The notes beneath the pieces are model-generated. The model had not been told where the DNA came from. It saw only the letters and a program-made list of their open reading frames with translations, and did no database searches. From NCBI GenBank assembly GCA_028622995.1, contig JAJQJQ010000002.1, positions 6,696,001-6,760,000 on the forward strand: a stretch of 64,000 nucleotides of DNA, in the 5' to 3' direction. Shown in pieces: positions 47,966 through 58,360 of the stretch. The stretch's first letter is position 1. Every line of letters starts with the position of its first letter. The translations under genes and the position numbers were made by a program. The stretch is from Panagrolaimus kolymaensis. Lineage: Eukaryota; Nematoda; Chromadorea; Rhabditida; Panagrolaimidae.

Positions 47966-48649
47966 TCAATATATGGTGTGAATGGGAGGTAGAGACATTT
48001 GATCGTTACTCGCTTCTTTTTTCTCAGAAATATATTTATAGCATTTGTAAACGACGGAAAATAACCAAATTGATAGTAATGTAAGTAAAATGCCAATAAT
48101 CATTCCAAAAATGATAATATAAACGATGGGAACTACAAAATCATATATAAACGTAAATAATTAAAAATACTTTTATTATTATTATAAATTACTCACTTTC
48201 GGATGCAATATGAGAAGGATGTTTTTCAATTAAATCTCGAATTTTCCGGCCAATGGAACTTTGATCAGGAAAAAGTACCAAAGCAAATACAATAACTACA
48301 ATGCCAGATCTAATAATATCAATAACCTGAAATACAAATTCTTAATAAATAAAAACTATTGTAGGAAGTTAAATTTGTCAAAAAAAATAAAGACTTTTTT
48401 TAGACTTACCAAGAGACAGAGTAAAGGAATTAAATAATAAGGATTGGTTATTTTAATCCCAATAAAAGGTGCAACAGAAATCAATATTTGTAAAAAAATT
48501 ATTACAGGCGTCCAATAAAAATCTTCGTTTTCATAAACAAAAAATTTAAATAATTCGTAAAAGTATGTAATCAAAAATAGGCCACAAATAATTTTGGTTC
48601 CAGTTTCAACATGCATGCATCCACAGCAGCAGCGATATTTATCTGTCAT
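47966..48649 (-). CDS. LAPTM4-like four-helix membrane protein (subfamily 2)
   Basis: Exons 48649-48410, 48326-48197 and 48132-47966, 178 residues. It begins MTDKYRCCCGCMHVETGTKI, eight or nine residues shorter than its sisters, so the N-terminal leader has been lost. Four helices; YYLIPLLCLL ends at intron 1, and GRKIRDLIEKHPSHIASES ends at intron 2. VVYKCYKYISEKK follows the last helix. The tail is SNDQMSLPPIHTIY: the YxxM tyrosine is replaced by Asn, but a new Tyr ends the chain. Confidence 0.85.
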
Positions 48650-48975
48650 TGTTTGAAATTTGTGAGACTAAAAGCATAGAAAAAACAATAAAAGAAAGTG
48701 GATAATAAAAAATAAATTTCGCAAAAAAATTTTAATGGAAGTATTAACAACAATTAACCAATCATTTTAAATACAATAAAAGAAAATAATTTTCTGCGAC
48801 AAATTTTACCGGTCAAACCTCTGTCTTTTGTAAAAAAAAAAAGTAGTCAACTATCCTTGCGCAAACAAAACCAAAAATAATCGATGCCATTTGTGCATAC
48901 TTTTTTTGTTGCCGTCCGTTCCTTGCAACAACATCAAAAATGACCGCTGGTCGTCTTTATGCAACGGTGTGGTCA
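48650..48975. other. upstream region, partly duplicated
   Basis: Parts resemble the region upstream of the gene at 45709 (see 46510-46720), for example ATTTTAAATACAATAAAA and CGATGCCATTT. No gene of its own. Confidence 0.4.
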
Positions 48976-49258
48976 CTATGGTAATGTAAATGGCGACTGC
49001 ACTTCGTGCATTGTTGCATAATTTGCAAAGTATGGATTACTTTCCTTTATTTCAATAATAAAAAGTATAGTAAAAATAAGAAAATTTAAAATAATTTTTG
49101 CAAGCGCCAAGTAACCTCTACCACCATTAACAAAAAATTCAATTGCGTCAACAATTTTCAATAACAAAAATAAACCACAAATAGTTTTCGCGATACATGC
49201 ATGCGCCAAAACAAAACCAATATTTGGCAGCCAAAGGATCAAAGAATTTTTTAGTCAT
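48976..49258 (-). pseudogene. LAPTM4-like exon 1 pseudogene
   Basis: The minus strand begins MTKKFFDPLAAKYWFCFGA, clearly a family N terminus, then a frameshift in the motif moves the family sequence (KTICGLFLLLKIVDAIEFFVNG) to another frame; the original frame stops soon after. The rest resembles exon 1 down to IKESNPYF, where it departs from the family and no splice site or exons 2-3 follow. The cysteine motif and most of the protein are lost, so it is dead. Confidence 0.7.
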
Positions 49259-49379
49259 GGTTGATTTTGGCACCTTAAAAGAAAAAAATCAATAAAAAAA
49301 TTCCAATTTTTTTACAGCCTTGTCAAAAACTCTCAGAACTTGTTATCTCATCCGAATAACTTCATTAAGCAGAAATACA

Positions 49380-49483
49380 TTCTTTTTATGGATAATTTTT
49401 CGATGTTATTAATATGTTCGAGATATAAAAAAATAATTCTAGCCGATATGCAGTGGGACGGGATGGAAATGGAAAATTGTTAA
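49380..49483 (+). pseudogene. relic of a LAPTM4-like last exon
   Basis: GTTATTAATATGTTCGAGAT and GGGATGGAAATGGAAAATTG closely match the end of the gene at 50039 (GTTATCAATTTGTTCGAGAT; GTAGAAATGGAAAATTGCGG) in order and spacing. An in-frame stop replaces the lysine codon after CGAGAT. Nothing of the first two exons is visible upstream on this strand, so this is the tail of a tandem copy, mostly deleted. Confidence 0.65.
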
Positions 49484-50038
49484 TTTTTTTATTGGTGGCA
49501 AAAAATCCATTTTTGTTGTTGTGTTGTTTATTGTGTTTTCATTGATTTGCTTTTTTTTAAATAAAAATGTACAAAAAAAAACAGATTTACAATACATATG
49601 TATAATCGCCTGCCTGTTTCTAACAACAACAAAAAAAGGATTTTTTTAGTGAAAAACAATATAAACCTTTCTTTCTTTTTTGTCATCATTTGGATTTGGA
49701 ATAAAAAACTTTTTTAATTTAAAAGTTGTTTGTTATCTTGCTTTTTATATACAAAAATGGTTATTAATTAAGAATTAAGTTTATTGAAAAAAAATGGAAT
49801 AAATTAAATTTATTAAGAAATTAAATATAATAAAAATAACCAATTTTTATTTCAAAATATTCTCTAATAATAGAATTGTTTTTACCTACCTTTTTTTCCT
49901 CTTCTATGGTCTCTTAGGTTACCAAAATGGCTTCATTTTTTTAGTTTGTTTTTTTAAAGTTGTTGCTTTTTTTAAGTATTGAGCAGATTTTTAAAGCAAC
50001 AATAGTTATTACTTTAAAACTTCAAAGTTACCGCAAAA
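49484..50038. other. intergenic, nothing recognised
   Basis: AT-rich spacer between the relic exon and the gene at 50039. Confidence 0.4.
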
Positions 50039-50720
50039 ATGTCATCAACTCCAATATTTGATTCGAATGCAGCAAAATATAGATGTTGTTGTCGAATTTT
50101 GCATGTTTCAACTGGAGTTCAAATTATTGCAGCATTAAATTATATTGGATATTTATATGGGTTTATTACATATATTCTCAATCCATTGGCTACACCATGG
50201 AATATATTTTTGTTAATTCGAAATAATATTGGTGTATTCTTTTTTACTGCCATGATTTTTGGTTTGAAAAAGACCATTCCACAAATGTTTTATCCTTGCT
50301 TGGGTTTTATGGTGAAAATTTTTTTAAGCCAGAAAAAAGTAAATAATTAAAGTTTTTAATTTCAGATTTTTAATATATTTTTAAGTATTGCAATAATAAT
50401 TTCACTAGTTTTTGCAATGGAAAGAAATTCTTCTTTTGGCGAACACGTTCGAGAATTTATAAGAAAAATTTTTAGACTTCGTGAAAATGATGAATTGGGT
50501 AAATAAATTTTGAAAAGTGAATATTAAAAAATTATGGAATATATGAATTATTTTAGCCGTTTCAAAAGAAGTCACAGAAATAGTTATTCAATTTATTTTA
50601 ATAATATTGTTTATGATATTTTTACGGGTGTTGTACCGATGTTATCAATTTGTTCGAGATAAGAAAAATAATGAAACTCGTTATGTGGCGGATGTAGAAA
50701 TGGAAAATTGCGGGTCTTAA
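50039..50720 (+). CDS. LAPTM4-like four-helix membrane protein (subfamily 2)
   Basis: Exons 50039-50311, 50366-50498 and 50557-50720, 189 residues. KYRCCCRILHVSTGVQIIAA is a diverged motif (GCM replaced by RIL). QMFYPCLGFM ends at intron 1; the charged loop VREFIRKIFRLRENDELG ends at intron 2. VLYRCYQFVRDKK follows the last helix. The tail is YVADVEMENCGS, without a clean YxxPhi at the usual place. Parent-like copy of the relic exon at 49380-49483. Confidence 0.85.
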
Positions 50721-51661
50721 TTTGCATATTTTCCCCAAAAATGTCTGTCAAAGAAGCAAATAAAAAAGTTGATACCTCTGAATTTCAAAATATTTTTTGT
50801 TATTTTAAATATGAATTGTTGGACTTTGATACTGTAATCATTTAAAAAAATGATTATTTATAAATATCCAATTTGTAATTTCCTTAGGGAAGAAACTTGT
50901 ATTTTAAAAGTTCAGATAAACACTATAAAAGCTAATTTTTGATGCTAGAAAAGCTGTTATTTTTTTCTTTATTTTTTTTTTGTGTTAGCAAAAATTACTT
51001 AAGAAAAATAAAGAGTGTTGTGTTTGCTCTAAAAATAAAAATAACGCCCTTTGAAAAGGAAAAAGGAAAAAGTGCACGTAAACAATGTTGTTGTTTGGTT
51101 TACTCCATTCTCGCATCCATCCACCACAAAAATAACAACAACAAAAACATCGAAAATAAAAGAGGAGTGAGGAGAAAAAGAAGAGGATGGGGTTTTCCAA
51201 AGAGACACTCACGGCCTTGGTTACAGAGCCAAGCAACAACAACAACAATGTGACTGAACTGAAATGCGAGAGAGAAGCTAGCGCGTCCCAGTGAGTATAG
51301 TGAAGTGAAAGCCGCGGCCACGAGGGAGATTGGGTGGATGGAGGATGGATCTCTTTCCTTCCTTCTTCTCTCTTCCGCTCCTTCGCTCAAAACCAATCCA
51401 GATGGAAATTTTTTTCTATTTTCATTTTATTTTTTCTATTCAATTTGGTTGCTTTTGCAGAAGCGTCGTCGTTTTTATTCCTTTCTTTTTTTTGTGAGTA
51501 AAAATAAAGTCAATGAATTCTTCTTTTTTTGGTTGTTTGAGTTGGAACAATATAGTGATATAAAAATACATTTTATTATCACACTTTTTGAGTTATATGT
51601 TGTTGTTAGGGCACCCAAATGGTTAAAGTTTTAATAAATAAATTTTTTTAAAAAATCATAA
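50721..51661. other. intergenic with GC/purine-richer patch
   Basis: No gene supported; overlapping frames on both strands at 50939-51634 are low-complexity. Bases 51090-51390 are GC-richer with short CAA-type runs (ACAACAACAACAA) and purine-rich blocks. This may be promoter or old repeat DNA. Confidence 0.4.
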
Positions 51662-51986
51662 TGTCATATATTGGTGCTTCCCTCAACTTCCGTCCTCTTC
51701 TCATTCAAACTTCGCGCTCCTCTTGATTGTCCTGTAACGAAACAGCCAGCAAGATGGCAGCCTATTTGCATACTTTTGTTTGCTTTACTTTTGTCTCACT
51801 TTGTGATTAGTAGTTGTGTTACATGTTTGTCTGTGCTGGTTGTTAATTGTGTCTCCTGAATAAAGACGTTTGTGAATATGTTCTTGTTTTATTTGGAAGA
51901 TCCCAGCTACAGCAGATGCAACCAACTCCCAAGGACTATCTATCTAACCTCGACGACACCAATATCTTATCTGTCACCGCGTGACA
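51662..51986. mobile_element. probable solo LTR (325 bp)
   Basis: A GC-richer block begins TGTCATATATTGG and ends CACCGCGTGACA, the TG...CA form of retrotransposon LTRs with a 5-base inverted end (TGTCA/TGACA). It is bordered by ATAA on both sides, a plausible 4-bp target duplication. Inside are a polyadenylation-type AATAAAGACG at about 51858 and a downstream GT-rich region, the usual R/U5 arrangement. No internal domain or second LTR is in reach, so it would be a solo LTR left by recombination. Strand is plus if the AATAAA is used. Confidence 0.6.
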
Positions 51987-52828
51987 ATAAAAGTAATAAT
52001 TTTTACGATAAAATTGTTTGATTTTATTTTCCATTTTATACCAAAGTTTTTTGTTTGGAACTTCGAACATTTCAATGATACATCAAAAATTATTAAGTTC
52101 TACGAATTTTTTTCTTCATTTTTATAATTTGATATACTCCAAAGAAAATTGATTCAGCTCAAAAACTAAAATTTTTTAAGAACCTTTAACGCTTCAACTT
52201 GCGAAAAATTTTAAAGCACCTTCTTTGTCTATTGCAAAAATGCAAAGACGAAAAAAACTTTGCGCAACATTTTTTAAAAGCTTTTTTCAATCAAATAAGC
52301 TCGCTAAAAGTCCAAAATTTTTTGTTTTTTCTTTAGCTTTGTTTTCCAATATTTACTTTTATTTTTATTTTGTTTGTTCCAAAAATTACGTTATTTTTGT
52401 TTTATCGCTGAAAAAAAAAAGTAAACGAGAAGGAATCACATGAGAGAGAAAAAAAATGCAAAATTGCCATTTGATGATGTCTTTTTTTCTTCTTCTTCCC
52501 TGTCTTTTTTCTGACCAACCTTTCTTTCTTTTCTTTTAGCCTTTGGCTTTGGCTCTTTTCTTTCTTTCATTTTCTCATTTTCAATGTTTTTCTCGTTTTC
52601 ATTTCGCTTGAAAATGGCTTTGTTTTTATTTTTCAATTTTTCAATTTTTAATGTGAAATGAAAAATGCTTTCATTTTTGTTTATTGAAAACAAATGTCAT
52701 TCTTTTTCGTTGTTTTTGGTTCGCGTTGGGCTGTTGCCAATGGCAGCATTAAATCCCGCGACCGTGGTTTTTTGAGTTTCATACTTTTAAACTCAATTTT
52801 CATTAATTTTTTTAGATTAAAGATAAAA
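51987..52828. other. intergenic, nothing recognised
   Basis: Spacer upstream of the last LAPTM4-like gene; frames here are Lys/Glu or Phe low-complexity. TTTTTTTAG at 52807-52815 is the probable trans-splice acceptor of the next gene. Confidence 0.4.
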
Positions 52829-53501
52829 ATGTCCGATGCACTTTTTGACCCTCATGATGTTAAATGGCGTTGTTGTTGTGGATGCCATGTCACAACTGGA
52901 ACTAAAATCATTTGTTATATGAGTTTTATCCTTTGTGTGATTTCTGCTGCTGCCACCCTTGCTGTAACTCCAGGACATTTTATTCCAACTTTTATTTGGT
53001 TGATTATTGTTGGAGCAATATTTCTTTCACCCATTTATGGAATAAGTCGAGGAAAACCATTGTTTTTACTTCCATATCTTATTGCTACCGTAAGTTTCAC
53101 TTTGTAAGACATTAGTGGAATTAATATTTCGGTTTCAGATTATTGGAGTCATTTTTATGGTTCTTTCTTTGCTTGGACTCATTGTAGCTTTGACAATGAA
53201 TAATTCCGTTCGTCAAGAATATCGTTATCGCGTCCAACATTCCTTCCCCCAAGATTATCAAAGCGAAGATAGTTAGTTTTTTTTATCCGAAATTTTAAAC
53301 TTCAAAATTAAATTAAAATATTTTTTAGTGCTCACCTATTCCTTGATTATTCTCATCGTTCAACACCTTGTCTCCATTCTCCTTGGTCTTTGGTACGCTT
53401 CCATCGTATATCGATGCTATCAATATTTGCAAGCCATGAATCGAGCTCAAAATGGTCAAGCTTATATTTATTCTCCCTCTGAAGTTCTTGTAACTAAATA
53501 A
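52829..53501 (+). CDS. LAPTM4-like four-helix membrane protein (subfamily 2)
   Basis: Exons 52829-53089, 53139-53271 and 53329-53501, 188 residues. KWRCCCGCHVTTGTKIICY lacks one residue of the usual GCMHV and so looks even more like human LAPTM4 (GCCHVRTGT). LFLLPYLIAT ends at intron 1; the loop VRQEYRYRVQHSFPQDYQ is more polar than in sisters. IVYRCYQYLQAMN follows the last helix. The tail AYIYSPSEVLVTK has no obvious YxxPhi. The longer upstream frame is excluded because TTTTTTTAG lies 13 bases before this ATG. Confidence 0.87.
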
Positions 53502-53785
53502 ATAATAAATTTTTACACAAAAAACCAATAACGAAAGCTTCTAAGCCAATTTTTTTTAAATTAAGAAAATAAATTTTGTATATATTTTGCTTGCTTTTTT
53601 ATGATTCTGTATTATTATAATTTTTCTTTATTTCTATAATCTTAATCTTAATTTGTACATATTTGTTTTAAGTAATAAAAATATATTGTAATTCCGCGAA
53701 TAAAGAAAAGGTGTTAGAGTTATCAAATTATAAAAAAAAGCATGTTGTCGATGTGGTGGCAATTATTCTTGATCTTCAAAACGAA

Positions 53786-54259
53786 TTATTCTTGAGCTTC
53801 AAAGCGTTTACCAAAATTTTTAATTTCCATCTTGACATTAACTGGAAGTTTATCAAATAGTTCAAACAACTGTCTTTTCTCATGACATGGGGTGATAGAA
53901 AAATCGCTTTTGATTTCTCTCGCTTTTTGAAGGAAAACTTTCGCATCGACGGATAGCGTTTCTTCAAATTCTTTTATCTTCAATAAATAATCATTATGTT
54001 GTGCTTCGACTTTTCTTTGGATTTTGTTAAATTTTGTCTAAAAACTTTTTACTAAAAAACAAAAAAAAGAAATAATAAAACCTACCAAAGCATCAGCTCC
54101 AACACTTTCAAAAAATGTATGCATATTGTTTTTAATTTGTTGTTTGGTCGCAGTATTATCATTGACAATAACATAAAGTTGTTTTAAATGAAGTTCATCC
54201 AAATCTTTTTGAAAATTAATCAAACACATTTGCCCGAGTAATTTTAAATCTGCAGCCAT
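53786..54259 (-). CDS. small helical protein, DUF148/SXP-like pattern
   Basis: Exons 54259-54086 and 54037-53786, 141 residues, all predicted helical and charged, with no signal peptide or membrane helix. The second exon (LSVDAKVFLQKAREIKSDFS, then LFELFDKLPVNVKMEIK) resembles the SXP/RAL-2 (DUF148) domain of nematodes, where LxxLPxxVxxEl is typical, but that family is normally secreted, so assignment is tentative. The last 20 bases of the gene and a copy about 23 bases downstream (ATTATTCTTGATCTTCAAA against ATTATTCTTGAGCTTCAAA) form a micro-duplication. Confidence 0.6.
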
Positions 54260-54818
54260 TTTACAATATTATTACAATTTGATAACACAAAATTTTTAGT
54301 ATTTATTTGTCAATGCCAAAAAAACAGAGAGTTTTAAATTAAATTATTTATATGAATGAAAAATAACCAATAAAAAGGGATTATCCTTGGCAACCACATT
54401 GAAGTCGAATTTATGATTTTTAGCACTAACATAAAAACAATTTAAAAATAGTGTTTTTACTCAAAAATGAAAGACCAAAGGTTTTTTTAAGGCTTTATTA
54501 ATAATTGAATCCATTTAGTAGAAAGTAAAAACATAGATTCTAACGCATCCATTCTTGAACTCCATAACAAAAAAATGCGGAGTTATTTATTTACTTTTAG
54601 AAAAATTACAAAAAAATGAAACTTTTTAAAACGTATTTTTCAAGGGAAAATCTAAAACTTAGGAATAATATTTGGCAACGATAAGAAAAAAAAACACGAA
54701 ACAAAATCAAAGTGAAATGGTTTTGCATAAAAATAAAAGTCTTTTTTTTTCATTCCATCAGCTGGGATGATAAAGAATCGATTTTTTCTTTGAAGCCTCT
54801 AATGGGTTCATTATTTTC
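54260..54818. other. intergenic, nothing recognised
   Basis: AT-rich spacer between minus-strand genes. Confidence 0.35.
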
Positions 54819-55052
54819 TTAAATAGTTTTAATAAGTACGTTGAAATTCGAGGTGACTTCAACCGTATTCTTTTTTTGCTCATCTAAGTCGGCTTTTAAA
54901 TTATGCTCTACTTCATTCATTATATTTTCCATTCGATTCGCATGTTCATTGAGTTCCTTAATTTTATATATTTTTTTTGTAATATTTTTGGATAAAACAT
55001 ACTTCATTGAATATTTCATCTTTAATTGCACTTTTGGCAACGTTCAGTGAAG
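54819..55052 (-). pseudogene. coiled-coil gene fragment
   Basis: Two exon-like pieces (55052-55003 and 54956-54819) join in frame as SLNVAKSAIKDEIFNE then ELNEHANRMENIMNEVEHN, a heptad-like helical stretch of about 60 residues ending in IKTI and a stop. An acceptor (TTCTCAG) precedes the first piece, but I find no start exon in the 140 bases before the end of the next gene. It may be a relic or a gene whose first exon I missed. Confidence 0.35.
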
Positions 55053-55194
55053 CTGAGAAAAAAGAACAAAAACAAGATTGATTTTTTTTATTAAAATTTG
55101 TAACAAACAAAAAAAAGAATTTTTAAACAAAGAAAGTTCTGAATTTTAAATTTGATAAAAAAATAAACCAATTATTCGAATCTTAGAATCATGC

Positions 55195-56337
55195 TTAGGT
55201 GTATGTTGGAAGCCAACGTACATACGAATATATTTTCCGTTTTTTGTAAATAAAAGCTTTCCATATAACACATAAAGCAAAAAATATGGACATAACATAA
55301 ATCATTACAGCTAATATATTGATTAAAACTTTAAAGCTAATTTCATTTGGACGAGGAATTTCTTCCAAAAAGATCACGGTTTCATATGCAGCAAGACTCT
55401 GAAATAATAGAACTTATTTTTAACCCACAAAAAAAGGCAAGGATGTTCTAAAAAAACTGCTTACCAATGGAACAACTAAAGCAAAATAAAACCATCCTAC
55501 TGAATGTTTTATAGCTATATATAAAGGAATGATGAAAAAGCTACACACTGCAGCAAACGATAAATAATATTTTTTATTATCGACAAGAATTCCCATTAAA
55601 ATATAATAAAATACTTGTAAGCAACAAACAATCATGGTTGGAGTAGACAATGGAAAAACGAATTTTCGAGGCGCTGAAAAGATGTTTTTTAATTTGTTTA
55701 CTAGCCCCATTTAAACTATTTTGAGAATAAGCTTTTCGGGAAAAGTGTGCAATATTTCAAATAAAAAAAACATTTACTTAAGATTATTGATGGTGTATAC
55801 TCTGATTGCATAAATGTTGCGTCTTCTTTAAAGCTATCATCTAAAATTAATAATTTATATTTTAATCGATCTTATTTTTCAAAGCCATAAAAGAGAATGT
55901 TATTATTTATGCATATTTACCTGAAGTTAAAAAATCACACTTTTTGAATGCTTTTACCTTAGCTTTTTCTTTTATAATCTCTTGGATATTTTCGTCTGGT
56001 TTTTCTTGAAAATGAAAGATTATATTTGGATGAACAACTAATAATTTTGACAATATGTTTGCAAACAATAGTTCAATAGTTGTGCCATCTAAATGAAAAA
56101 TATGTATATTACATTTACTAAAAAAGTGGAATATTAATACTTACAATCAATATTATCACTTGGTTCTTCCGAGTCCGACTCTGATTCAGATTCAGATTCC
56201 GAGTCCGACTCCAAAGTCGGGAAACATCGTATACATTCATCAATAGTTTTAATTTTAACCTTTCTAAGTGTATGATTAGAACTAAAAATCCACATATATC
56301 CATCCTGAGGATAAACAATAACGCTATTATCTATCAT
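55195..56337 (-). CDS. VYPxDG-domain four-helix membrane protein, copy 1
   Basis: Five exons close in frame (56337-56145, 56088-55921, 55840-55778, 55673-55465, 55398-55195), 278 residues. The N-terminal domain begins VIVYPQDGYMWIFSSNHTLR and contains a Ser-Glu/Asp run (SESESESESDSEE), then a region with HPNIIFHFQEK and KKCDFLTS. Four hydrophobic helices follow, with IVCCLQVFYYILMGI, then a basic tail after the last helix (WKAFIYKKRK). No signal peptide, so the N-terminal domain is likely cytosolic. A paralogue at 58361 shares domain order and intron positions. I know no name for the family; the helical half could be a remote LAPTM4-type bundle lacking the cysteine motif. Confidence 0.75.
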
Positions 56338-57125
56338 TATAAGTTTGAGAAAAAAATAAAAAAATGATGCAAAAATAAAAGGAAATAAGACTCTTTTTGA
56401 GAATCAATAAATAGTCAGCTTTTTAGCGTTATCAAAAATAAATTTCAATGAAGGCGAAAGTAAAACATTGCTATTCGGTTATCTACAAGATTAATAAGAA
56501 AACTTCCGGTTTTTTTGTTGCATTAATGTTTGTTAGTTTTAGTGTTGCTTTATTTTTGTTATGTTAAAGAAGTTAAATTAAAACTTATTATAACCAAAGA
56601 TTTCAAAATACAAAATTGTAGAAAATATTTTAAAAATTTATACGTCAATGCAAAAATAGGGAAGGAAATGCAATTTTGCAACTAAAAATAACCATAACAC
56701 AAATTCTACTATGCCATTTCCTAAATTTAAGTGGACCGCCAAACATATTTAAAGTAATGTTAATCATGAAAAAAAGTATGTTAAACTTATAAAAAAAGCT
56801 TATTTCTTTCTTATCTTTCATTTTTCATTAATGATTTTAAGAATTAACAACGGTACAAAAAATCGATGTAGTTGTATCGATTCAATAGAAGAAATGATGT
56901 AATCGAAATGAAATTTCGAAACTCAAGCAGATTTACAAAGTTTAAAAAGTTTAAATCTTTTAGATTTCTGATTCGATCAAAGTAAGGAATTTTCAATCAC
57001 TAAGTTTACAATCACTAAGTTTACATAAATTTAATAAAATTTATTCCATCTTCCAGAAAAATCATATAAAAACAACATTTTAAAAAGAAAAAGACGAAAT
57101 TTGTAAAAAAATATTGTTCAGTAGT
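56338..57125. other. intergenic, nothing recognised
   Basis: AT-rich spacer between minus-strand genes. A short direct repeat (CAATCACTAAGTTTACA, twice) occurs at about 56994-57024. Confidence 0.4.
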
Positions 57126-57983
57126 TTAACTTAGTTCAGGACTTATATTAAATTTACCAGTGAAGAGATTCTTAACAGTAGATTTGAAATGAAAGGAATA
57201 CGCTTCTGTAATTTCACATTTAAAATCCATTAATATATCTCCTGATGGATCTGCTTTATTTTGTAAGAATTTACAGAACAATTTAGGATCTATTTCGCCT
57301 TCCATTTGAGTGATATTTAAACAAAAATATTCAAGCTTTTATAAAAAGTTTAACAAATTAAGTTTTTCAAAAGTATTGGAAGAAATTATTTCGGAACTAT
57401 TACAGTATCTGAAATAATACAGCATTGGACATTGTTTCATTATGAGATCTATGTTAACTGCGCTACCATCTTCATGTTTAATATCAACATCACCCAAGAA
57501 AAGAAGCTCAACCTTTCTTCCATTTAATAAAAAAATGATTTCATTAAACGTTAAATTTCCCATTGCAATGCTTAAATTTTTTAAATTACATCGATAAAGA
57601 TATTTTATCCAAATAGTTGGTGATATGCTTTGGCAATCTAATATCGAATTAGTCGCCCAATAATGAGAAAGTTTAGAACATTGACGTCTAACAAATCTTT
57701 TTGGATAATAAAATAATCCTTTGGAATTTGAAGTGAGATCGCTAACGATGATGATTTTCTTTTTCCACCAAAAATATTTGCATGTATGTTGAAGTTTTTC
57801 AAGCACATTGGGTGAAGCACAGGTATTTAATATATAAAAAATCAATGGATATGGAAGGGAAAAATATTGGAGGCGAGGTGAAGCGAAAGAATATTTGGAA
57901 TTTAGATGGGAAACCTGGGACATCACTACTAGTTGTTGGCGGCGGTAAATTTGGAATAAGTGAATGAGAAAGAGCTTATACAA
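57126..57983 (-). pseudogene. F-box-like gene with an in-frame stop
   Basis: The frame runs from an ATG at 57983 (or 57923) with SLPYPLIFYILNTCASP, LEKLQHTCKYFWWKKKIIIV, the F-box-like pattern of the gene at 29784. A TAA at 57339-57341 follows LNLLNFL, but the same frame then continues KLEYFCLNITQMEGEIDPKL and CKFLQNKADPSGD to a second stop at 57126-57128, matching the homologue's LEFDIHALLEEIDPLIIWKF. So a single nonsense codon removes the last quarter. It could still make a truncated protein. Confidence 0.65.
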
Positions 57984-58360
57984 TATTATAAAAAATGGTT
58001 TGTTTACTGCAAAAAAGGAAAATATTTATAAGGGATTTTTCACACCTTCGACAATAGGTAGCAGTTGTGATCGTACTTTCAAGGAATATTTTGGACCATA
58101 AACAATAAACTTTGTCAAAAAAATTAATCAATATAAAGTATCTCAAAAGCATGTGTACGTTTTTTTAAAGTCGTATTTTTTAAAACTTTTTTTTATTTCT
58201 ATATATGCAAATTCTGAATAGTAAAATAATAAATGAAAAAAGCAAGATCATCAAAAAGTTAATATAATACAACAAAATTCGTTTAACATAAATTAGCAAA
58301 ATTGATTGTATAATAAAATACATGATTGTAAAAATAGATATTGTTAATGGAAGGTATAAA
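57984..58360. other. intergenic, nothing recognised
   Basis: Spacer holding the F-box-like gene's promoter side and the 3' flank of the next gene. Confidence 0.35.

Noticed and set aside
50939..51634. Overlapping frames of about 100 codons on both strands
   Set aside because: Low-complexity sequence on both strands gives long frames by chance; no conserved motif in either.
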